11,559 bases of DNA. Source: Chloroflexota bacterium. GTDB taxonomy: Bacteria > Chloroflexota > Dehalococcoidia > UBA3495. This document shows, piece by piece, positions 1 to 7,333 of the stretch. The stretch covers positions 1 to 11,559 of the forward strand of contig NZUD01000044.1 of the NCBI GenBank assembly GCA_002697005.1, in the 5' to 3' direction. Position numbers and translations under genes: made by a program. Within the stretch, counting starts at the first letter, position 1, and every line of letters starts with the position of its first letter. The notes below the pieces were generated by a model that searched no databases, had not been told where the DNA came from, and worked only from the letters and a program-made list of their open reading frames with translations.

Positions 1-43
1 AAGCTGGCAGAAATCGAGGTTGGCTCACCTTGCGCGAGTTTAC

Positions 44-72
44 TTTCGCAAGGAAAATGATTTTGCTATACT
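44..72 (+). promoter_or_regulatory. Probable purA promoter (extended -10)
   Basis: TGCTATACT at 64-72 is an extended -10 element: TG, one base, then TATACT. The position 17 bp upstream (44-49, TTTCGC) is a poor -35, which extended -10 promoters tolerate. Transcription would begin near 79 and leave a leader of about 50 nt. That leader opens with a small hairpin, TCCCT (83-87) and AGGGA (93-97) around a 5-nt loop. The likely ribosome binding site is AAGGCGG at 114-120, about 10 nt before the purA ATG. The same TGC-TATNNT form recurs at rpsO and tRNA-Arg, which raises confidence. Confidence 0.55.
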
Positions 73-130
73 CGTGTAGCCTTCCCTCGACTAGGGATAG
101 GTATGTTTCTTGTAAGGCGGACTATTAGGG

Positions 131-1417
131 ATGCCGGCATACGCCGTTATAGGCGGCCAATGGGGTGACGAGGGCAAGGGAAAGGTTATCGACTACCTTG
201 CCGGGGAAGTCGACAGCGTAGTCCGTTATGCAGGCGGTAATAACGCCGGTCATACTGTCGTCAACGACAAAGGCACTTTCCAGTTACACTTGGTGCCCTC
301 AGGCATCTGTTGGCCTGATGTATACGGAATCATCGGTAATGGAGTCGTTGTTGACCCCGATGTGCTGGTGGGCGAACTCACTGAGATTTCAGCACGTGGT
401 ATCGACACCAGCAAACTTTTCATCAGCGAACGCGCACACGTCATCATGCCCTACCATGTTGTCCTAGACCGCCTGGAAGAGGAAGCTCGGGGCGAGGCGG
501 CCATCGGTACTACTGGCCGCGGCATTGGACCCGCCTACATGGACAAAACGGGCCGTATGGGCATACGTGTCGGGGACCTACTGGACTGGGATGCTCTGGA
601 ACCTACGGTTGAACAGACGCTCAGGCATAAGAATGCCTTAATTACCAAGATCTACGGCGGCGAGCCTCTAGCCTTGGACGATGTTCTCACAAAATGCCGA
701 CTTTGGGCCAATCAGATGGCGCCTTATTCCAAACCTACCGAACAGCTCATCCAAGACCTGCTCGCTCAGAACAAGAAGGTACTTCTAGAAGGTGCTCAGG
801 GTACCCTTCTCGACATCGACCACGGATCCTACCCTTTCGTCACGTCTTCCTCTCCATCCATCGGAGGGGCCGTCACCGGACTGGGGCTGAACCCACAGTC
901 CATCAAGGGAGTTTTAGGCGTGTTCAAGGCCTATTCCACACGCGTCGGCAGCGGACCTATGCCCTCGGAGATCCGGGACGACGAAGCCTCAGAGATTCGC
1001 GAGAAGGCTCAGGAATTTGGCGTAACCACTGGGCGGGCCCGGCGCATCGGATGGTTCGACGGCGTAGCCGCCAGATACAGTCAATTGGTCAACGGGTTCA
1101 CAGGGCTGGTGCTGACCCGCCTGGACATACTGGATGAATTCGACTCGGTCAAGGTTTGCGTAGGCTACACGGTGAACGGCGAGCGCCTAGACCGGTTCCC
1201 AGCCAACACAGGACTCCTGGCACGATGCGAACCAATCTTTGAAGAGTTGCCAGGTTGGGACGAACCCACAGCCAGCGCTACCAAGCTGTCCCAGCTTCCT
1301 AAGAATGCCCTCAACTACGTGAGAAGGTTGGAGGAGTTGGTAGGATGCAAGGCCCAAATCATATCCACCGGACCCAGCCGCGGCGAGACCATACAAGTCG
1401 AGCCAGTATTCACCTAG
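131..1417 (+). CDS. purA: Adenylosuccinate synthetase PurA
   Basis: The enzyme joins IMP and aspartate using GTP to form adenylosuccinate, the first committed step from IMP to AMP, in the cytosol. The 428-residue length is normal for the family and the protein is complete. The N-terminal P-loop-like segment GGQWGDEGKGK is at residues 8-18 and includes Asp13, the catalytic base. GNNAGHT at 37-42 supplies the catalytic acid His41. GRGIGPAY at 129-136 and QGTLLDIDHGSYPFVTSS at 223-240 are the IMP-binding regions. TTGRARRIGW at 299-308 is the aspartate-binding loop, and STGPSRGE near 412-419 contacts GTP. The start is the ATG right after the leader, and homology begins at residue 3. It is transcribed alone and converges on dapA, with 34 bp between the two stop codons. 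Identification is essentially certain. Confidence 0.98.
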   Translation: MPAYAVIGGQWGDEGKGKVIDYLAGEVDSVVRYAGGNNAGHTVVNDKGTFQLHLVPSGICWPDVYGIIGNGVVVDPDVLVGELTEISARGIDTSKLFISERAHVIMPYHVVLDRLEEEARGEAAIGTTGRGIGPAYMDKTGRMGIRVGDLLDWDALEPTVEQTLRHKNALITKIYGGEPLALDDVLTKCRLWANQMAPYSKPTEQLIQDLLAQNKKVLLEGAQGTLLDIDHGSYPFVTSSSPSIGGAVTGLGLNPQSIKGVLGVFKAYSTRVGSGPMPSEIRDDEASEIREKAQEFGVTTGRARRIGWFDGVAARYSQLVNGFTGLVLTRLDILDEFDSVKVCVGYTVNGERLDRFPANTGLLARCEPIFEELPGWDEPTASATKLSQLPKNALNYVRRLEELVGCKAQIISTGPSRGETIQVEPVFT

Positions 1418-1438
1418 CCGGTAAATAAACCGAAGCTA
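1415..1438 (+). terminator. Weak hairpin between convergent purA and dapA
   Basis: TAGCCGGT (1415-1422) can pair with ACCG (1429-1432) and GCTA (1435-1438). This gives an 8-bp stem with a 2-nt bulge and a 6-nt loop that begins at the purA stop codon. No clear T-run follows on either strand, so a terminator role is inferred mainly from its position in the 34-bp convergent gap. Confidence 0.25.
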
Positions 1439-1451
1439 AATCTGCTACCGC

Positions 1452-2345
1452 TCAAGCAGTGACCGGTAAGTCAATATCATACTGACTCAGCAGCTCGTCG
1501 ACGTGAGCCATTGCCTTATCGCTCGGCGCAATCATAGGCAACCTCGGATTACCCACTTTCATTCCGACCTGGTTCACCGCATACTTCACCGGGATAGGGT
1601 TGGACTCTGTGAACATGCCCAGGAATATAGGAAGCAGACGGCGGTGCTCGGAGGCAGCGCCTTCGACATCACCCTCCAGTAGAAGCCCCATCATGTGCTT
1701 GATTTGGTTTCCTACCAGATGGGAGACCACGCTCACCACGCCATAGCCGCCCATAGACATCATCAAAAACGTCTGGTTGTCGTCGCCGCTCCAGACCTTG
1801 AAGTCCGGCGCGCCCTGTATGATTCTGGCAATCTGGTTCATGTCTCCACTGGCTTCCTTGGTACCGATGATGTTGTCAATCTTACTCAAGCGCAGGGTCG
1901 TCTCATCAGTCATGTTCACACCGGTGCGGCCCATGATGTTGTAGACGATACAGGGGAGACTGGTCTTGTCCGCGATTGCCTTGAAGTGCTGGTACATCCC
2001 CTCCTGCGGGGGTTTGTTGTAGTAAGGAACCACCAAGAGCAGGCCGTCCACACCTTGTTTCTCCGCTTCTCGGCTAAGTTCAATACTCTCTGCAGTATTA
2101 TAGGTGCCGGTTCCGGCTATGACCGCGCCTTTGTCCCCTACCGACTGTTTGACCTCACTGAAGAGGCGCATCTTCTCGTCGGTAGTCAACGTGGGTGATT
2201 CGCCGGTGGTCCCGGACAGAACTACGCCATCGCTGCCCGAATCCAAGAGAGCGTGTGCGAGCTTCTTGGCCTGCTCAAAGTCGACTGCACCCTTCTCGTC
2301 AAAGGGAGTAACCATCGCTGTGAGTAGCCTCCCTAACTCTGCCAT
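1452..2345 (-). CDS. dapA: 4-hydroxy-tetrahydrodipicolinate synthase DapA
   Basis: DapA condenses pyruvate with aspartate semialdehyde, the entry step of the diaminopimelate/lysine branch, in the cytosol. The protein is 297 residues, a usual length, with a class I aldolase TIM barrel. Visible motifs are SGTTGES at 44-50 (catalytic Thr46 or Thr47), PYYNKP at 107-112 (Tyr108/109), YNIMGRTG at 135-142 (Tyr135; Arg140 binds the substrate carboxylate) and GTKEASGD at 161-168 with Schiff-base Lys163. The reading frame stays open to 2414, but I place the start at 2345. A perfect AGGAGG lies 5 nt upstream there, and family homology begins at once. A TATAAT box about 90 bp upstream and a hairpin after asd suggest dapA has its own transcript. 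NanA-like aldolases share the fold, but the GTTGES motif and the asd/dapB neighbours favour DapA. Confidence 0.95.
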   Translation of the reverse strand: MAELGRLLTAMVTPFDEKGAVDFEQAKKLAHALLDSGSDGVVLSGTTGESPTLTTDEKMRLFSEVKQSVGDKGAVIAGTGTYNTAESIELSREAEKQGVDGLLLVVPYYNKPPQEGMYQHFKAIADKTSLPCIVYNIMGRTGVNMTDETTLRLSKIDNIIGTKEASGDMNQIARIIQGAPDFKVWSGDDNQTFLMMSMGGYGVVSVVSHLVGNQIKHMMGLLLEGDVEGAASEHRRLLPIFLGMFTESNPIPVKYAVNQVGMKVGNPRLPMIAPSDKAMAHVDELLSQYDIDLPVTA

Positions 2346-2434
2346 ATCCGCCTCCTGTACTCGCCTATTAAAAGGCGTACGGCCCATCTGTTGAACTTGC
2401 CTCTTGAGAGGCATCCATGCCCTAGATTCGTTGC

Positions 2435-2460
2435 ATTATACCCGTCGATACCCGATATCG
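2435..2460 (-). promoter_or_regulatory. Probable dapA promoter with operator-like inverted repeat
   Basis: On the minus strand a perfect TATAAT occupies 2440-2435. The expected -35 position (2463-2458, ATGCGA) is poor. Just upstream of the -10 lies a small inverted repeat, CGATA-N5-TATCG (2446-2460), which falls in the spacer where a repressor could bind. Transcription would start near 2428, leaving a leader of about 80 nt. I see no lysine riboswitch or T-box motif in that leader. The -10 match is direct; the operator role is inference. Confidence 0.45.
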
Positions 2461-2516
2461 CATCCCCTTGTTCTGGGCCGACTAAGGCTGGGCCCACAGG
2501 GACGGAATCAGGAAAC

Positions 2517-2542
2517 GAAAACGGTCTATCAAGGCCGTTCTC
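2517..2542 (-). terminator. Candidate intrinsic terminator after asd
   Basis: In the minus direction, about 30 nt past the asd stop, GAGAACGG (2542-2535) pairs with CCGTTTTC (2524-2517). The stem is 8 bp with one G-U pair and a 10-nt loop. It is followed by GTTTCC, so the T-run is short. The stem is moderate; its position between asd and the dapA promoter supports a terminator. Confidence 0.4.
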
Positions 2543-2574
2543 AGGAGTGTCCTAACCGCCAGTGTACGACCGGG

Positions 2575-3618
2575 TTAGCTGGTCCCTCCACTGGTATACT
2601 TTGGCTTCAATCGGCCTCTGGAGACCAGCTCTTCAGCTATTTGTAACGAGTTCAGCGCCGCGCCTTTACGCAGGTTGTCTGATACCAGCCACATAACCAA
2701 TCCGTTGGGGTGGGATATGTCCTGCCTGATACGTCCCACGAAAACATCATCTTCGCCGGCCGCGTCCCAAGGCATGGGGTACTCGCCGCCATCCGGATTA
2801 TCCAGCACCGTCATGCCAGGCATAGCTGCCAATAACTCTCTGGCCTCTTCCACCACCATGGGGCGGGTAAACTCTATGTGCACTGACGCCGCATGCGATA
2901 TGTATACAGGTACCCGCACGCATGTGGCAGATATCTGGATCTCCGGAGCGTGCAGAATCTTCTGGGACTCCTGCCGCATCTTCTGCTCTTCAAAGGTGTA
3001 GCCAGTGTCCAGGAACCGGTCTATCTGCGGGACCACATTATAGGCGATCTGTCCTTCTTCGGACTTGCTGGTGTTGGAGTCAGCATCCAGCAGACGCTCT
3101 GACTGTTCCCGTAACGCGGCCATCTCACCACCGCCGGCGCCTGAGACCGACTGGTAGGTGTCCGCCACAATGCGCTTGATGGGGTTCACATGGTGAAGCG
3201 GAAAGGCAGCCATCACCAATGGAGTGGTGGAGCAATTCGGTATGGAGATGATTCCTTGGTGCCATTCAACGTCGGCACCGTTTATCTCTGGAACAACCAA
3301 AGGCACGGTCTCGTCCATGCGAAATGCGGAACCGTCATCAATCACAACCGCACCTGCAGCAACAGCAGCTGGAGCCATCTGTTGGCTCACAGCGGAACTA
3401 GCCGATATGAATACCACATCAACACCATCGAAAGACTTCTCGGTCGCCTCTTCCACAATCAAGTCTTGTTCGCCCACTGTGATTGTCTTACCGGCAGAGC
3501 GGCTGGAGGCCAGTAGCTTCAACTTGGGCAGGTTGGAATAGCGGGTTTCAACGATGCGGAGGAATTCGGCACCGACGGCTCCGGTGGCACCTACAACGGC
3601 GATGGTCAGGTCCTGCAC
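2575..3618 (-). CDS. asd: Aspartate-semialdehyde dehydrogenase Asd
   Basis: Asd reduces aspartyl phosphate with NADPH to aspartate semialdehyde, the branch point to lysine/diaminopimelate, threonine and methionine. From the GTG at 3618 the protein is 347 residues, typical of the family. GATGAVG at 10-16 is the NADP-binding Rossmann motif. SIPNCSTTPL at 125-134 carries the nucleophile Cys129. YQSVSGAGG at 155-163 and the RVPVYISHAASVHIEF block (235-250) with catalytic His242 complete the active site. The frame also contains an ATG at 3678, inside the end of dapB, giving a 20-residue extension with no family homology. I chose 3618 because homology begins there, although neither start has a strong Shine-Dalgarno. 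The gene follows dapB by 43 bp and is probably cotranscribed. No aspartokinase gene is present in the window. Confidence 0.93.
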   Translation of the reverse strand: MQDLTIAVVGATGAVGAEFLRIVETRYSNLPKLKLLASSRSAGKTITVGEQDLIVEEATEKSFDGVDVVFISASSAVSQQMAPAAVAAGAVVIDDGSAFRMDETVPLVVPEINGADVEWHQGIISIPNCSTTPLVMAAFPLHHVNPIKRIVADTYQSVSGAGGGEMAALREQSERLLDADSNTSKSEEGQIAYNVVPQIDRFLDTGYTFEEQKMRQESQKILHAPEIQISATCVRVPVYISHAASVHIEFTRPMVVEEARELLAAMPGMTVLDNPDGGEYPMPWDAAGEDDVFVGRIRQDISHPNGLVMWLVSDNLRKGAALNSLQIAEELVSRGRLKPKYTSGGTS

Positions 3619-3661
3619 GGGTGGTTCTCTTTCTACTCTCTGACTCGTGCCTGAAATGGGA

Positions 3662-4447
3662 TTAAAGCCCAAGCACATTCTCCAAGCCTATCACAAGGCC
3701 CGGACGGGTCACAACGTCACGGATGCAGCGCACCACCCCAGGCATGTAGCAGCTTCTGTCAAGGGTGTCGTGGCGGATAGACACGGTCTGCCCTGCTGCG
3801 CCGAAGATCACCTCATGGTGGGCGCTTTTGCCGGGCATACGAATGCTGTGGACCGATATGCCATTGTGATCACCGCCCCGGGTGTTGGCCAAGTTCTCTT
3901 TCTCCGGTTGGTTGCGAGTGAACTGCTTGTTATCGCCAAGGCTGTGCATCAAATTCAACGCGAATCCCGAAGGTGAGTCAATCTTGGCCTCGTGGTGGGA
4001 CTCGACGATGTCCACATAATCGAAGTAGGGCGCCGCCTGTTCGGCGAGTTTCTTCAGGACTATAGCTCCAAGTGCGAAGTTGGGCGCAACTATGATGCCC
4101 ACACCATTGTTGTTAGCCATGACTTCCAACTGCTGCAGCTGGTCTTCGGAGAACCCGCTGGCGCCCATCACGATGTTTATATTCCTTGAGGCGGCCTTGG
4201 CAGCAGCATCCATGGCCACGGCAGAGTTGGTAAAGTCCACCATCACGTCGGGCTTGGTCTGCTCAAGCAGGGCGCACAGATCCGTGGAAAGGGAGACGTC
4301 GCCGCTGGGGGTCGCAAGAATCGTGCCACGGTCGTGAGCGCAGGTGCCGCCGGCCAAGATGAGGTCGTCTTCACGGCCAACTGCCGCAACAGCCTCAAGA
4401 CCCATCTTGCCAGTGATACCGCTGATGACTACTTTTGTTTCCGCCAT
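3662..4447 (-). CDS. dapB: 4-hydroxy-tetrahydrodipicolinate reductase DapB
   Basis: DapB reduces the DapA product with NAD(P)H to tetrahydrodipicolinate. The protein is 261 residues, normal for the family. GITGKMG at 10-16 is the dinucleotide-binding turn and VDFTNS at 70-75 follows the family pattern. APNFALG at 121-127, SHHEAKIDSPSG at 150-161 (His151/His152 and Lys155, catalytic) and RGGDHNG at 190-196 are the C-terminal substrate-domain motifs. Two loops differ from the usual form: GTTGF reads GASGF (95-99), and the Thr of PSGTA is Phe162. The frame is open upstream to 4609, but I start at 4447, where AGGAG sits 5 nt before the ATG and homology begins. asd follows directly. The function is assigned from family and context; the loop changes leave some doubt about substrate or cofactor preference. 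Confidence 0.92.
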   Translation of the reverse strand: MAETKVVISGITGKMGLEAVAAVGREDDLILAGGTCAHDRGTILATPSGDVSLSTDLCALLEQTKPDVMVDFTNSAVAMDAAAKAASRNINIVMGASGFSEDQLQQLEVMANNNGVGIIVAPNFALGAIVLKKLAEQAAPYFDYVDIVESHHEAKIDSPSGFALNLMHSLGDNKQFTRNQPEKENLANTRGGDHNGISVHSIRMPGKSAHHEVIFGAAGQTVSIRHDTLDRSCYMPGVVRCIRDVVTRPGLVIGLENVLGL

Positions 4448-4624
4448 GAGTACTCCTACCCTCGTTGCCTTTCTGAACAACCGGCTTGCCTTATACGCAA
4501 CCTTCGACAATATCAGGAAGAACAGCCTCGGAGCTTTGGATGGTTCGTTGGTACTTAAGCACCGGATTTGATTCGCTAACTTCTGCACCAACAATGCTCG
4601 GATAGGCAAACCGATCTGATCTTG

Positions 4625-4633
4625 ATGATAGCA
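4625..4633 (-). promoter_or_regulatory. Candidate dapB promoter (extended -10)
   Basis: TGCTATCAT on the minus strand (4633-4625) matches the extended -10 form seen at purA, rpsO and tRNA-Arg. It lies just past the pnp terminator. It would give a leader of about 170 nt before dapB, containing a 5-bp hairpin with a UUAA loop (4550-4563). A nearer alternative -10, TATAAG at 4495-4490, lacks TGn and a recognisable -35. No known riboswitch motif was recognised in the leader. Confidence 0.35.
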
Positions 4634-4649
4634 TGCACGCTAAACACGC

Positions 4650-4695
4650 GATAAATAAAACAGCCCCGCCACTCACATAAGGTGACGGGGCTGTT
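4650..4695 (-). terminator. Strong intrinsic terminator after pnp
   Basis: Arms AACAGCCCCG and CGGGGCTGTT (4695-4686 and 4668-4659 on the minus strand) form a perfect 10-bp GC-rich stem. An inner TCAC/GTGA helix extends it, with a 4-nt bulge and a 5-nt loop. On the minus strand the stem is followed by TTTTATTTAT. It begins 26 nt after the pnp stop codon and ends the rpsO-pnp transcript. Confidence 0.9.
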
Positions 4696-4720
4696 GATCT
4701 GTTAATTGGCGTTATTCTGA

Positions 4721-6961
4721 CTAACGGCCGCCTTGGAAGCGTCCTCCGCCACCGGGTCCGCCCGGCCCGCGACTAGGGCCACGGTCTCCTCCCCGTCCGC
4801 CACGCCCGCCTCTATCGCCGCCACGGTCACGGTTGAAACCGCCGCTGGGCTCAGGTCGGGGAGCGGGAGGGCTATCATCGCCGAACAGGGCCTTACGGGA
4901 CAGGTTGACGCGTCCCTGCGAGTCGATCTCGCGGATGATTACCGTGAGTTCTTGGCCCTCTGCTAGGTCTTCTTCTATATCGCCCAAGTCACCGTTGCGT
5001 ATGAGTCCATCTTTGCCAGGTACCAATTCCACAAAAGCCCCAAAATTGGTCAAACGGACCACTTTGCCGGTGAAGATGTCACCAATTGCCAAGTCGCGGG
5101 TAAGCGCATCTACCCGTGACTGAGCCAAGCCTAGCATGGTCGAATCGACGCCGCCGATAGTGACAGAACCGTCGTCCTCTACGTTGATGGTTGTGCCGGT
5201 CTCTTCGATGATAGCTCGGATGACCCGACCACCGGGACCAATGAGCGCGCCTATCTTGCTGACATCAATCTTCATACGAATCATCTTAGGAGCATGTTCG
5301 CTCATATGATCTCGGACTTCGGAAATCGATTCGTTCATCTTACTCATAATGTGGAGGCGGCCCTGGCGCGCTTGCTCCAGAGCTTCCTTCAAGATTGCGG
5401 GGGTCAGATGGGTTGTCTTAACGTCCATCTGGAGGGCGTTCACGCCGTCGGCGGTGCCCGCCACTTTGAAGTCCATGTCACCCAGGAAGTCTTCAATGCC
5501 CTGGATATCGCTTAGGATGGCGTACTCACCGTCCTCGCCGGTAATTAGACCCATGGCGATACCGGCCACGGGGGCTTTGATTGGAATACCGGCATCCATC
5601 AAGCTCAACGAGCTGCCGCAGACGCTACCCATGGATGTGCTTCCGTTGGAGCTCAAGCATTCGGAAACGATTCGGATGGCATACGGAAAGTCATCTTCCG
5701 AAGGAAGTACTGGCATGATTGCCCGTTCGGCCAGCGCCCCGTGTCCAATCTCCCGGCGTCCAGGGGACATGGCCCGCCGGGCCTCACCGGTAGAATAAGA
5801 CGGGAAATTATAATGGTGCATGAATCGCCGCGTATTATCGGGGCCGACAGAGTCGATCGTCTGTTTCAGGCTCAGAGAACCCACTGTGACGATGGACATG
5901 ACCTGAGTCTCACCCCTGGTGAACAGGCCTGTCCCATGGGCTCGGGGCAAGAGACCGGTGTCGCAGGATATAGGGCGGACCTGGTCCAATGCCCGCCCGT
6001 CAGAACGGACATGCTCTTGGAGGATGCGTCCGCGTACGGCCTCACGGAACACGGCTTTGAAACCTTCGCCGATCTCCGTCTTGGAGTAATCCTCTTTGAG
6101 AGCTTCAGTGACCAGCGCGGATATCTGGTGCTCACCGTCGTCCATCTCGTACATGCCGGGGTTCTTGGCGAGAAGGTCGCTCCAGCGGGTGCCGACGACC
6201 TCTTTGATTTTGTTCACAACGGCGTCAGAGGCAGCGTAGTCGTAATCGACCTCAACCTTGGGTTTGCCGACTTTGTTGGCCAGTTCTTCAATCAGGCCAA
6301 TCGTTGCCGCGTTGGCTTCTTGGGCCTTGCCGATGGCTTCCAGGATGACTTCTTCGGAGACCTCATTAGCACCTGCTTCCACCATCAAGATAGCATCGCG
6401 TGAGCTACTGACTACCATGCTTAAAGTACTTTCTGTACTCTGTTCGTAGGTCGGGTGGATGATGTACTGCCCGTCCAGATACGCGATACGGCAAGAGGCA
6501 ATGGGGCCGTTGAAAGGAATCTGGGAGATGCCGATAGCGGCGGAAGCTCCAATCATGCCTAGAACCTCTGGTGGGTTCTCCATATCGGAGGAAAGGATGG
6601 TCAGTGTGATCTGGATATCGTTGTGCAGGCCCTTGGGGAACAACGGCCTGATGGACCGGTCGGTGAGCCTAGAAGCCAGGATGCCGTCCTGTCCGGGGCG
6701 CCCTTCCCGGCGGAAGAAACTCCCGGGAATCTTGCCAACAGAATACATCCGCTCTTCATAGTCGACAGTCAAAGGAAGAAAGTCGATGTCCTCGGCCCGG
6801 GGCCGTGATGACATGACGGCCGTAGCCAGGACCATAGTCTCACCCAAAGTAACAACAACACTACCGTGGGCTTGGTTTGCTAGTTTACCTGTCTCAAGGG
6901 TAAGGGTTTTACCGTCGATCTGGCTTGTGACCGACACCGGGGAAGATAGTTCTGTAGCCAT
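4721..6961 (-). CDS. pnp: Polynucleotide phosphorylase PNPase
   Basis: PNPase is a trimeric 3'-5' exoribonuclease that phosphorolyses RNA to nucleoside diphosphates and acts in mRNA turnover and quality control. The protein is 746 residues. It has a first RNase PH-like domain (FFRREGR at 82-88) and a helical linker. A catalytic second RNase PH-like domain follows from about 318, with RREIGHG at 402-408, SSNGSTSMGS at 437-446 and the acidic pair Asp485 and Asp491. A KH domain spans 558-626 (GPGG 575-578) and an S1 domain 627-694. It ends in a 52-residue tail rich in Gly and Arg, with RGG repeats. The S1 stretch reads DGLIRNGDL where many homologues have a GLVHIS-type sequence. I start at the ATG at 6961; a TTG eight codons upstream is less likely. 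It lies 105 bp after rpsO, the classic rpsO-pnp arrangement. Confidence 0.97.
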   Translation of the reverse strand: MATELSSPVSVTSQIDGKTLTLETGKLANQAHGSVVVTLGETMVLATAVMSSRPRAEDIDFLPLTVDYEERMYSVGKIPGSFFRREGRPGQDGILASRLTDRSIRPLFPKGLHNDIQITLTILSSDMENPPEVLGMIGASAAIGISQIPFNGPIASCRIAYLDGQYIIHPTYEQSTESTLSMVVSSSRDAILMVEAGANEVSEEVILEAIGKAQEANAATIGLIEELANKVGKPKVEVDYDYAASDAVVNKIKEVVGTRWSDLLAKNPGMYEMDDGEHQISALVTEALKEDYSKTEIGEGFKAVFREAVRGRILQEHVRSDGRALDQVRPISCDTGLLPRAHGTGLFTRGETQVMSIVTVGSLSLKQTIDSVGPDNTRRFMHHYNFPSYSTGEARRAMSPGRREIGHGALAERAIMPVLPSEDDFPYAIRIVSECLSSNGSTSMGSVCGSSLSLMDAGIPIKAPVAGIAMGLITGEDGEYAILSDIQGIEDFLGDMDFKVAGTADGVNALQMDVKTTHLTPAILKEALEQARQGRLHIMSKMNESISEVRDHMSEHAPKMIRMKIDVSKIGALIGPGGRVIRAIIEETGTTINVEDDGSVTIGGVDSTMLGLAQSRVDALTRDLAIGDIFTGKVVRLTNFGAFVELVPGKDGLIRNGDLGDIEEDLAEGQELTVIIREIDSQGRVNLSRKALFGDDSPPAPRPEPSGGFNRDRGGDRGGRGGRGGDRGPSRGPGGPGGGGRFQGGR

Positions 6962-7032
6962 AATTTGCCTAAGGCAACCTCGCAATAAAAAACGTGCGCA
7001 ACAGATAGATGGGGTGAGAGCTAGACGAGAAG

Positions 7033-7054
7033 CAACACCCTGAATAGGGTGTTG
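7033..7054 (-). promoter_or_regulatory. rpsO-pnp intercistronic hairpin
   Basis: A perfect 9-bp inverted repeat, CAACACCCT (7033-7041) and AGGGTGTTG (7046-7054), has a 4-nt loop. It starts 12 nt past the rpsO stop. On the minus strand it is followed by CTTCTCG, not a true U-run, so it is at best a partial terminator. In E. coli this interval holds an rpsO attenuator and an RNase III site used for pnp autoregulation. By position this hairpin could serve as an attenuator, processing site or 3'-end stabiliser. Confidence 0.5.
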
Positions 7055-7066
7055 TTCTGAGGGGAA

Positions 7067-7333
7067 TTATCGCCGGAGGCCAAGCCTGGTTATCAGCGTT
7101 TGATAGCGGTTGACGTCTTCCGCGTCAAGATACTTGAGGAGTCTGCGCCGCCGGGAAACCATGCCAAGAAGCCCGCGCCGTGAATGGACGTCCTTCTTGT
7201 GTTCCCGCAGATGATCCGTAAGCTGTTTGATATTTTCTGTAAGCACGGCGACTTGGACTTCAGCAGAGCCAGTGTCTTTGTCGTTGATCTGGTATTCCTT
7301 AATGATCCGTGCTTTCGTTTCTCCGTCTAGCAT
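7067..7333 (-). CDS. rpsO: 30S ribosomal protein S15
   Basis: S15 binds the central domain of 16S rRNA early in 30S assembly and contributes to a bridge with the 50S subunit. The protein is 88 residues, exactly the family size. It shows the S15 signature: [15 protein letters not shown] at 21-35, [18 protein letters not shown] at 38-55 and RRRRLLKYL at 61-69. It is followed by pnp and preceded by a strong promoter at 7381-7409. The start codon lacks a canonical Shine-Dalgarno at normal distance. Instead the leader has a long A/G tract at about 7344-7365 on the transcribed strand. S15 represses its own translation in several bacteria through unrelated leader structures. Whether it does so here cannot be seen. 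Confidence 0.97.
   Translation of the reverse strand: MLDGETKARIIKEYQINDKDTGSAEVQVAVLTENIKQLTDHLREHKKDVHSRRGLLGMVSRRRRLLKYLDAEDVNRYQTLITRLGLRR

Noticed and set aside
694..1137. 147-residue plus-strand frame rich in Arg
   Set aside because: It is a frame-shifted shadow of purA, and its composition is typical of an out-of-frame reading.
2346..2434. Upstream extension of dapA to 2414
   Set aside because: A perfect AGGAGG directly precedes the ATG at 2345, and the extension has no family homology.
2466..2502. Hairpin TGGGCC/GGCCCA upstream of dapA considered as a terminator or riboswitch part
   Set aside because: Only 6 bp with an 11-nt loop, no U-run on either strand and no match to a known lysine riboswitch core.
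4448..4609. 54-residue upstream extension of dapB
   Set aside because: The ATG at 4447 has a proper AGGAG and homology starts there; the extension looks like leader.
5741..6403. 220-residue plus-strand frame
   Set aside because: It lies wholly inside pnp on the opposite strand, has no ribosome binding site or recognisable domain, and pnp is certain.
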